Below, piece after piece: positions 1-5,047 of a stretch of DNA of 13,648 nucleotides. The notes under the pieces are model-generated. The model searched no databases, was not told where the DNA came from, and saw nothing but the letters and a program-made list of their open reading frames with translations. The stretch is from an uncultured Flavobacteriales bacterium. GTDB lineage: Bacteria > Bacteroidota > Bacteroidia > Palsa-965. Where the stretch lies: contig CAMLEF010000086.1 in the NCBI GenBank assembly GCA_946478675.1, positions 1 through 13,648 on the forward strand, read 5' to 3'. Within the stretch, counting starts at the first letter, position 1. Each line of letters begins with the position of its first letter. The translations under genes were made by a program, and so were the position numbers.

Positions 1-294
1 CTGTTCGAGCTCCTCCACGATATCGCGCTTGATCGTCATGATGTCGTTGTTGATTGCGTCGTTCCATTCCCCGATCAGTTCAATCACGCAGAATTTCAAA
101 TCGTAATCGACAAACAGGATCTTCATGTACAACGTCGGCGAACCGATGTCGTCCCATTGCGGGTGCAGCAGGTAATTGTACACCTGGTTCGTGAACTCAA
201 ATTCGCTGTATTCCCTTCCGAAAAAAGGAGAGCGCTCATCGGTTTCAGCCGTATATAAATGCCGCCAGTTGAAAAACGGTTCTATCGTGTGCAT
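1..294 (-). CDS. Conserved hypothetical protein, 3' end outside the window
   Basis: The first 98 codons of a minus-strand gene are visible from an ATG at 292-294, starting MHTIEPFFNWRHLY, and the frame is still open at base 1. The visible part is acidic and rich in aromatic residues (YTAETDERSPFFG, NYLLHPQWDDIGSP, IKRDIVEELEQ). It has no signal peptide and no membrane segment, so it is probably a cytoplasmic protein. From memory it resembles a small conserved protein found in many Bacteroidota and lacking a known function; this was not checked by a search. It lies downstream of murQ on the same strand. The two are separated by 111 bases filled with an inverted octamer-repeat array, which may end murQ transcription, so co-transcription is doubtful. 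No function is proposed. Confidence 0.75.
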   Translation of the reverse strand, partial: MHTIEPFFNWRHLYTAETDERSPFFGREYSEFEFTNQVYNYLLHPQWDDIGSPTLYMKILFVDYDLKFCVIELIGEWNDAINNDIMTIKRDIVEELEQ

Positions 295-304
295 GTGATT
301 AATA

Positions 305-404
305 TGCCGATTTGCTGATCTGCCAATCTGCCGATTCGCGCAAGCTTCGCTCCTGAGCGGTGGCCGGTGTGCATCGGCACATCAGCATATCGGCATATCA
401 GCAC
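305..404. repeat. Inverted array of 8-bp repeats between two genes
   Basis: Four head-to-tail 8-bp units of consensus TGCYRATY lie at 305-312, 313-320, 321-328 and 329-336. Four units of the reverse complement, consensus ATCRGCAY, lie at 373-380, 381-388, 389-396 and 397-404. The two arms flank a 36-base centre at 337-372, which itself contains a small inverted repeat (CGCTC and GAGCG). RNA from either strand could fold into a long imperfect hairpin with alternative registers, because the arms can slip by one or two units. The array begins one base after the murQ stop codon and ends 10 bases before the start codon of the next gene. It may act as a terminator, an mRNA-stabilising structure or a REP-like element. 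The structure is read directly; the role is inference. Confidence 0.8.
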
Positions 405-405
405 A

Positions 406-1206
406 TTATTTATTTTCAATCGCCTTCCGGACGCTCCCGAATTTCTTCAGCAGCTCGTTGGCTTTTTCATAGGAATATCCTGTGGCTTCCATCACCATTT
501 TCGTGCCGCGATCGATGAGCTTGTTGTTGCTCAGCTGCATGTCGACCATCCGGTTGCCGCGTACGCGCCCGAGGCGGATCATCACCGTCGTCGAGAGCAT
601 GTTCAGCACCAGCTTTTGCGCCGTGCCGGATTTCATGCGCGTGCTGCCGGTGACGAATTCCGGTCCCACTACTGCAACGACGGGAAACTTCGCCGTCTGC
701 GCTACCGGAGATCCGGGATTGCACGTGATGCAGCCGGTAACGATGCCTTCCGCATTGCATTTTTCCAATGCGCCCACAACATAAGGCGTGGAGCCGGATG
801 CTGCGATGCCGATCACGACGTCTTCTTTCCCGATCGCGTGCTCCTGCAGATCGATCCATCCCTGCTCGCGCGAATCTTCTGCAAATTCCACCGCCTTCCG
901 GATCGCCGCATCACCGCCCGCGATCAGCCCGATCACCAGCCCATGCGGCACGCCATACGTCGGCGGACATTCTGACGCATCGACAATGCCGAGTCGTCCG
1001 CTCGTTCCTGCGCCGAGGTAAAAGAGCCGTCCGCCCTGTTGCATTTTCTCTACGATCACGTTCACCAGCGCTTCGATCGCAGGAATGGCTTTCGCAACCG
1101 CCAGCGGCACAGTCTGGTCTTCGCGATTGATATTCTCCAGCAATTCCCGTACGCTCATCTGCTCGAGCGATTGGTAATGCGATTCTGATTCGGTGATGCG
1201 ATCCAT
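406..1206 (-). CDS. murQ: N-acetylmuramic acid 6-phosphate etherase MurQ
   Basis: MurQ cleaves the ether bond of MurNAc 6-phosphate to give GlcNAc 6-phosphate and D-lactate, a cytoplasmic step in recycling cell-wall muropeptides. The 266-residue product has a SIS sugar-phosphate isomerase fold. YLGAGTSGRLG and DASECPPT lie near residues 63-82. The Glu of DASEC (about 79) and the second Glu of AVEFAEDS (about 110) match the two catalytic glutamates of the E. coli enzyme. ASGSTPYV, GSTRMKSGTAQK and the C-terminal VMEATG stretch are also typical. It is shorter than E. coli MurQ (298) because it lacks the C-terminal helical extension. I start at the ATG at 1204-1206 (MDRITESES); an ATG five codons upstream is in frame but adds residues that do not match the family. 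TATCTTTA lies four bases before the chosen start. Confidence 0.95.
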   Translation of the reverse strand: MDRITESESHYQSLEQMSVRELLENINREDQTVPLAVAKAIPAIEALVNVIVEKMQQGGRLFYLGAGTSGRLGIVDASECPPTYGVPHGLVIGLIAGGDAAIRKAVEFAEDSREQGWIDLQEHAIGKEDVVIGIAASGSTPYVVGALEKCNAEGIVTGCITCNPGSPVAQTAKFPVVAVVGPEFVTGSTRMKSGTAQKLVLNMLSTTVMIRLGRVRGNRMVDMQLSNNKLIDRGTKMVMEATGYSYEKANELLKKFGSVRKAIENK

Positions 1207-1210
1207 TCGA

Positions 1211-1218
1211 TAAAGATA
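1211..1218 (-). promoter_or_regulatory. Possible -7 promoter box of murQ
   Basis: On the minus strand the sequence reads TATCTTTA, one base away from the Bacteroidota consensus TAnnTTTG. It lies only four bases upstream of the chosen murQ start codon. If it is active, transcription would begin at or beside the ATG and give a leaderless or nearly leaderless mRNA. I see no good TTTG -33 element at the expected distance, so this is a weak call. Confidence 0.3.
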
Positions 1219-1268
1219 CAACGGGTGGAAACGTTTTGCGCGGATGAGTTGCAGGAAGAGTGAGTTGT

Positions 1269-1934
1269 TTATTTCCTGTTGCCGTAATTCTTTACGGATT
1301 CGATTGAGCCGTCTGTTTTGTAATAAACAGTCTCGCCGTGCAGCTTGCCGCCGACATAGGTTTCCCGCACCCGGGGATTTCCGTTTTCGTAATAAAAAAT
1401 GACATTGCCTTCACACCATCCATTTTGATAAAATCGATCCACGGATAATTTGCCATTGCGAAAATATGACCTGCTTCGTCCCGTTCGTTTTCCGTTCAGA
1501 TCATACTGCTCTTCGGTATGCTCAAAATCGGGACCATCGGCGATGAATGTCAGGAAATAACTGCTATCCACCTTTACAAGTTTTATCAGGTAATCGTGCG
1601 AATGCCAGTTCGCAAATTTCCAGTGACCGGCATGCAGTGTAGTTTTCCCAAAAGAGATGTCAAAAGCGTTCGGGCCATATTCCTGCCCGATACTGCTAAT
1701 CTTTTCGCCTTTTTTAAAGATTACTGCTGCAAGTTCCTGGGCATGCCATGTAATCTCAACCTGTGAGCGATCGACACCAATGCACTTCAATTCTACAGGA
1801 TTGTTCTCAAATACAAGGTTGGAAAGACGCGCCGCAATCGTATCTGTATTCTGCGCATTTCGCAGGATCACGTAGCCGCCGATTAACCAACAGAAAAGGA
1901 TAACGACAATAATGCGGAGACGCCTGGATTTCAT
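1269..1934 (-). CDS. Membrane-anchored MORN-variant repeat protein (YwqK-like)
   Basis: This 221-residue protein starts with a basic stretch (MKSRRLR) and one hydrophobic helix at about residues 8-25, so it is probably anchored in the inner membrane with the rest outside the cytoplasm, or has an uncleaved signal sequence. The middle (about 30-140) is not recognised. The last 75 residues carry MORN-variant repeats of the YwqK type: YDLNGKRTGRSRSYFRNGKL, FYQNGWCEGNVIFYYENGNP and YVGGKLHGETVYYKTDG. Databases often label such proteins as YwqK-family antitoxins, but no toxin partner lies beside it, so I do not infer that role. It is more AT-rich than its neighbours (25 of 60 and 27 of 60 GC in two lines counted). 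A strong terminator for the upstream gene ends 25 bases before its ATG, so it probably needs its own promoter, which I could not identify. Confidence 0.75.
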   Translation of the reverse strand: MKSRRLRIIVVILFCWLIGGYVILRNAQNTDTIAARLSNLVFENNPVELKCIGVDRSQVEITWHAQELAAVIFKKGEKISSIGQEYGPNAFDISFGKTTLHAGHWKFANWHSHDYLIKLVKVDSSYFLTFIADGPDFEHTEEQYDLNGKRTGRSRSYFRNGKLSVDRFYQNGWCEGNVIFYYENGNPRVRETYVGGKLHGETVYYKTDGSIESVKNYGNRK

Positions 1935-1958
1935 CAGGGATTATTTTTTCAGCAAGCT

Positions 1959-1997
1959 AAAAAAGAAACCCGGCACCTCTCGCGAAGCACCGGGTTT
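1959..1997 (-). terminator. Rho-independent terminator of the T9SS-sorted protein gene
   Basis: Perfect 8-bp arms AAACCCGG (1966-1973) and CCGGGTTT (1990-1997) flank a 16-base loop that adds a few G-C and G-U pairs in the minus-strand RNA. On the minus strand the hairpin is followed by C and then six T residues (1964-1959). It lies 28 bases beyond the stop codon of the upstream minus-strand gene. It is well formed and should insulate that gene from the MORN-repeat gene that follows. Confidence 0.85.
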
Positions 1998-2025
1998 TAC
2001 GCTGGTGAAAAACACCGATTACTCT

Positions 2026-3093
2026 TTAGTGCGCAACGTTGAATTTGCCGCGGGCGGTAACGGTTCCGTTCGCGTCGGTTGCGTTGTAGAAATACAATCC
2101 GCTGGCGTAAGCAGAAACGTCGATACGCGTATTGTCGCTGCTGACGTTTGCCGTTTCAATCAACTGTCCGTTCACGTCGTAAATGCTGATCGTGCGGATC
2201 GCGCTGTCTTTCGTGTCGAAATTCACGAAGCCGGAAGCGGGATTCGGGTACAGCGGAACTTCCGTGCCTACCGTATTTTCCGGGATGCCGACAGCTGCGG
2301 TGCCGAGCAGCCACGTTGCGCTGGTCACGGAACCGAGGTCTTGTCCTTCGGTGAGTTCAACGACCGGGAAGCCGATGCCGTTTGCCCAATAGGTGAACAC
2401 GCGGTTGGAATCCTGCTGCGAATAGAAATTCGGCGCCCAGTTACCGAACGCGTAAATGTCGATGGTGTCGTATTCCACGCGGAGCACGTTTTCACGAAGC
2501 ACGTTGTAGGTGCCTGCCGGCGTGGTCACAGCGCCCCATGCGTCAGCGTCAGCTGTTTTCTTCACCCACATGTGAATGCGGAAAGAATCGACCGTGAAGC
2601 CGATGCCGGGGTCCTGGCCGTAATACATCTGGAACATTGCCGTTGCCGTATCCGACCCCGAGCTGCCGTAAGCCGCAGGGAACGGGATCATGATCTCCGG
2701 GTTGTCGAACGCGATCGGCATCACACCGGTTCCGAACGGATCGAACGCCTGTCCCTGGATGTTCAGCTCGGAAGCGGAATTGTTCAGGTAGATGTAGACA
2801 TCGTTGCCTTGTGAACGCTGGTCAACGGCGAGGTTGGAGCCGCCGAAGTTCGCAGCGTACGGCGTAAACTGCGGCAGCGTAAAGGTCAGCGTGTCGACAC
2901 CCTGGTTGTTGAGCGCGCTGTAATTCCAGGTTTGGTTGGCGCCGGAACCTACGGACGTAACCGTCGGTGTCGTGTCGCGCGCCTGGCGGATCTGGGTGTA
3001 AACGGGAGCGACGTCGGCCGTGGTGATCGTCACTTGCGCGGCGAGCGAACCGGCAGCAGCAAGGGCGACGAAGCAGAGTAAAGTTTGTTTCAT
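2026..3093 (-). CDS. Secreted protein with type IX (Por) C-terminal sorting domain
   Basis: The 355-residue product has a signal peptide (MKQTLLCFVALAAAGSLAAQ, cleavage probably after SLAA or SLAAQ). A beta-rich body follows, with no catalytic motif I can recognise, rich in Asn, Thr, Gly and aromatic residues. The last 75 residues (about 281-355) form a type A T9SS sorting domain: LYPNPASGFVNF, TISIYDVNGQLI, IDVSAYASGLYFY and the terminal GKFNVAH. Such proteins cross the inner membrane by Sec and the outer membrane by T9SS, and are then released or attached to the cell surface. I start at the ATG at 3091-3093 because the frame's upstream extension lacks signal-peptide character and overlaps the next gene. 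TATTTTTG lies 21 bases upstream. The substrate or partner is unknown. Confidence 0.88.
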   Translation of the reverse strand: MKQTLLCFVALAAAGSLAAQVTITTADVAPVYTQIRQARDTTPTVTSVGSGANQTWNYSALNNQGVDTLTFTLPQFTPYAANFGGSNLAVDQRSQGNDVYIYLNNSASELNIQGQAFDPFGTGVMPIAFDNPEIMIPFPAAYGSSGSDTATAMFQMYYGQDPGIGFTVDSFRIHMWVKKTADADAWGAVTTPAGTYNVLRENVLRVEYDTIDIYAFGNWAPNFYSQQDSNRVFTYWANGIGFPVVELTEGQDLGSVTSATWLLGTAAVGIPENTVGTEVPLYPNPASGFVNFDTKDSAIRTISIYDVNGQLIETANVSSDNTRIDVSAYASGLYFYNATDANGTVTARGKFNVAH

Positions 3094-3114
3094 GAGCTTT
3101 GGAATTTTGGTAAA

Positions 3115-3122
3115 CAAAAATA
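3115..3122 (-). promoter_or_regulatory. Bacteroidota-type -7 box of the T9SS-sorted protein gene
   Basis: The minus strand reads TATTTTTG, a full match to TAnnTTTG, 21 bases upstream of the ATG at 3093. That would leave a leader of roughly 14 bases. A matching TTTG -33 box at 19-21 bases further upstream is not evident. The same bases form the T-rich tail of the probable terminator of the preceding gene. Confidence 0.4.
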
Positions 3123-3163
3123 GAAAAAGACGGCCTTGTTCTTCCTTGCGGAAAATACCCGTC
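3115..3163 (-). terminator. Probable terminator of the DUF6687-like gene
   Basis: In the minus-strand RNA an outer 5-bp stem (GACGG at 3159-3163 with CCGTC at 3129-3133) encloses an inner 6-bp stem, with one G-U pair, capped by a GCAA tetraloop (3140-3155). A T-rich run, CTTTTTCTATTTTTG, follows. The internal loop makes it weaker than the other terminators here, but it sits 17 bases after the stop codon at 3180. Confidence 0.5.
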
Positions 3164-3179
3164 GACAAAGGGAAATAAG

Positions 3180-4238
3180 TTAGGATTGCGGATTTAACAA
3201 TTGCAGCGATTTCACTTCCGCCCAGGTCCATGCGCGTTTCGGTGCAATTCCGCTGTAGCCTTTCCGGAAAAATCCGGTCACGCGTTTTTCAAGTTCATCT
3301 GCTGCGATGGACGACGCAAAAATGCTCCGCTCCGTCGGGTGGGCGAAACGTTCCGCCTTGGAGAGTTCGCTGTTTTCCAACCGCAGGATCGGGCCGGTGT
3401 CGGTGACGGGATCACAGTTCCAGCGATAGCCGGACGTTTCGATCGCGTTCAGCTCGTCGCAGAGCGGCTGCATCGAGAGGCGGGGCAGGGTAGGACGCGT
3501 CACGATGTCGACCCAGGTCGTGTATTTGTATTCGAGCTCGTAGCGGTTGCCGTCGTAAATGCTCAATACGATGTCGCTGCCGTGCGTCACGCTGAACAAC
3601 GCGTAGTAGCTCACCGGCTTTGGCGTGCGGATCACCGTCAGGCCGAGATCGTCGTAACGGCGCACCTGCGTTTCTTTCCCGTGAATGCGGGCGTAATCGT
3701 TTTTGATCCGCAGGTAATCCGCTTCCCAAACAGAACGATATGCATCGGGATGCAGCAGCACGTCTTTGAAGCGCGGCAGGAACCATTCGAATTTTTCCGC
3801 GCAGATTTTCAATTCATGATCTTCTCCGAACGGCACCCAGAAATGATTGCGCTCTTCCGCATCGATCCAGCACACGAGCTTCAACGCAAGGTCATCTTCT
3901 TCCCGCGAAAAATCCGTCTCGCGAAAATCCCCGATGCGCGCCACCGCTTTCAATACCACTTCGTATTGCAACGCCAACTCCGGCTCGAACAACGCCCACA
4001 CACCGACGAACCCGTCGATATCGAAATGCGTCGCCGTTACAAATGGTAATTGCAATCCAGCAGCATACTTTGGATCCCGCAGCGCATTCAGCACGACGGC
4101 GCCGCTCGTATCGTCTGCAATTCCTTCCTGCGTATTCTGACCTTTCCAATGCGAAAGCACCAGCCCGCTCGCATGCGCGCCGTCAACGATGATGGCTTCG
4201 CGGTTGTGGAGTTGGTGGAAGGGGAGGAAGGATTTCAT
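3180..4238 (-). CDS. DUF6687-like conserved protein
   Basis: A 352-residue protein with no signal peptide or membrane helix, so probably cytoplasmic. From memory it matches the uncharacterised DUF6687 family, with an N-terminal IIVDGAH (about 16-22), LSHWKG (28-33), DDTSGAVVLNAL (42-53) and ATHFDIDGFVGVWALF (69-84), and a C-terminal half with TRPTLPRLSMQPL and DPVTDTGPILRLEN. The HFDIDG segment looks like the first metal-binding motif (HxDxDG) of DHH-type phosphoesterases, but I see no DHH triplet and no GGGH motif, so an enzyme assignment would be speculation. The ATG at 4236-4238 overlaps the TGA of the PemK-like toxin gene by 4 bp, which points to translational coupling. Its GC content is high, like the wider region and unlike the toxin gene that precedes it. 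Confidence 0.8.
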   Translation of the reverse strand: MKSFLPFHQLHNREAIIVDGAHASGLVLSHWKGQNTQEGIADDTSGAVVLNALRDPKYAAGLQLPFVTATHFDIDGFVGVWALFEPELALQYEVVLKAVARIGDFRETDFSREEDDLALKLVCWIDAEERNHFWVPFGEDHELKICAEKFEWFLPRFKDVLLHPDAYRSVWEADYLRIKNDYARIHGKETQVRRYDDLGLTVIRTPKPVSYYALFSVTHGSDIVLSIYDGNRYELEYKYTTWVDIVTRPTLPRLSMQPLCDELNAIETSGYRWNCDPVTDTGPILRLENSELSKAERFAHPTERSIFASSIAADELEKRVTGFFRKGYSGIAPKRAWTWAEVKSLQLLNPQS

Positions 4239-4582
4239 GACGCTTTCTCCTTTAGGAAAGAAGAAAGACGCTCAAGAAGCAGTTGATGTGTTTCACTTGA
4301 GATTTTACCCCATGCGCCTTCGATTAGCCTGCTTGATAGCGTCATTAAAACACCCAGGCGTATTACGGACGGCGCGAGAAGCCCGCTCTTGTTGAAATCA
4401 GGATGTTGCTCGTCGATTAACTCATCGAAACCATCACGGTACTGATGAAGCTGCGAACTAATGGCGCACAGTAGAAAATCATCGTATTTCAACGACATCC
4501 TTTTCAAGAGAAGAACAGGACGCGACTTGCTTGAGCCATCGGGCTGAGGGAGCCTGACTTTTACGACGGATCCTTCTTCCAT
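4235..4582 (-). CDS. PemK/MazF-family toxin (probable endoribonuclease)
   Basis: The 115-residue product has the PemK/MazF pattern: an N-terminal strand (MEEGSVVKVRLPQ), then SRPVLLL (20-26) with the conserved Arg, LLCAISSQ (37-44) in place of the usual I-T/S-S, SGLLAPSVIRLGVLMTL (66-82), WGKIS (91-95), and a C-terminal helix. Toxins of this family cleave single-stranded RNA at short sequences and halt translation; the cleavage specificity cannot be read from this sequence. The length is normal for the family and the frame is intact. Its start lies 22 bp inside the upstream gene, the usual arrangement for an antitoxin gene followed by its toxin gene, and its stop overlaps the DUF6687-like start by 4 bp. 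Its base composition is more AT-rich than the dehydrogenase gene or the DUF6687-like gene. Confidence 0.82.
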   Translation of the reverse strand: MEEGSVVKVRLPQPDGSSKSRPVLLLKRMSLKYDDFLLCAISSQLHQYRDGFDELIDEQHPDFNKSGLLAPSVIRLGVLMTLSSRLIEGAWGKISSETHQLLLERLSSFLKEKAS

Positions 4583-5004
4583 GGCTTGTAATCTGGATTG
4601 GGTTCTTTGACGATGAGGTTATCGTAATCAGGCTCATTGGCATAGGCATCGTTAAATGTCATCATAGAAGAAAGAGTCCATTCTTCATCATAGGATAAAG
4701 GGGACTTCACTTCGATTTTGATTCCGTACTTTTCTTTGATATGCTGTTCGAGGTCTTCAGGCGTTTTGTACTTGTCGAAGATGTTTTTAATGAGATCTTC
4801 GGTTTCTTCTTTGCGCACGCGTAAATAACCTGTAGCCAGGATTGCGACAACAACAATAACTAACACCCCGATCAGAGCGACAGGAGAATTCTCATGCGTC
4901 AGCAATTGAATGGTATCCCCTTCTTCAGGAGACTGCCGTTTAAGACTGTCCTGTAGTTCTTTTGCCGAACGTTGATTATCGATATTGAGTCGAATCGTTT
5001 TCAC
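4561..5004 (-). CDS. Single-pass membrane protein, presumed antitoxin of the PemK-like toxin
   Basis: I do not recognise this 147-residue protein as a named family. It has a charged N-terminal part (about 1-39), one strongly hydrophobic helix (about 41-61, around IGVLVIVVVAILA), a basic stop (RVRKEE) that favours a cytoplasmic C-terminus, a helical acidic region (64-100), and a tail ending NEPDYDNLIVKEPNPDYKPW. That extended, Pro- and acid-rich tail resembles the toxin-wrapping ends of antitoxins paired with MazF-like toxins. The position directly upstream, with a 22-bp overlap, also fits an antitoxin. Most known antitoxins of this class are soluble and DNA-binding; this one has no clear DNA-binding domain. 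The start is a GTG at 5002-5004, with TATCTTTA five bases upstream. The antitoxin role is inferred from context. Confidence 0.65.
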   Translation of the reverse strand: MKTIRLNIDNQRSAKELQDSLKRQSPEEGDTIQLLTHENSPVALIGVLVIVVVAILATGYLRVRKEETEDLIKNIFDKYKTPEDLEQHIKEKYGIKIEVKSPLSYDEEWTLSSMMTFNDAYANEPDYDNLIVKEPNPDYKPWKKDPS

Positions 5005-5009
5005 TATTA

Positions 5010-5017
5010 TAAAGATA
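5010..5017 (-). promoter_or_regulatory. Possible -7 box of the toxin-antitoxin cassette
   Basis: The minus strand reads TATCTTTA, one base off TAnnTTTG, five bases upstream of the GTG start. A TTTA stands 18 bases further upstream, roughly where the -33 TTTG would be, inside the last codons of the dehydrogenase gene. If used, it would give a nearly leaderless mRNA and let the cassette be transcribed independently of the dehydrogenase gene. Confidence 0.3.
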
Positions 5018-5024
5018 ACGATTC

Positions 5025-5047
5025 GCCGGGCTCAATAAATCCCCGGC
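5025..5047 (-). other. Hairpin across the stop codon of the E1 gene
   Basis: GCCGGG (5025-5030) and CCCGGC (5042-5047) form a perfect 6-bp stem with an 11-base loop that contains the TGA stop codon of the dehydrogenase gene. On the minus strand no T-run follows, so it is not a typical intrinsic terminator. It could reduce read-through into the cassette or protect the 3' end of the mRNA. Confidence 0.4.

Noticed and set aside
305..404. CRISPR array
   Set aside because: The units are 8 bp with no spacers and occur in opposite orientation in the two arms, which does not fit CRISPR repeats.
1269..1934. Calling the MORN-repeat protein an antitoxin
   Set aside because: The YwqK-type label comes from a domain name. 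No toxin gene is adjacent, and the protein has a membrane anchor and an unrelated N-terminal domain.
1912..2814. A 300-codon plus-strand frame opposite the T9SS-sorted protein gene
   Set aside because: It runs through a strong minus-strand terminator and the antisense of a real coding sequence, and its translation has no domain.
4235..5004. Insertion sequence or integron cassette carrying the toxin pair
   Set aside because: No transposase, integrase, terminal inverted repeats or attC-like structure was seen at the edges; only the base composition points to transfer.
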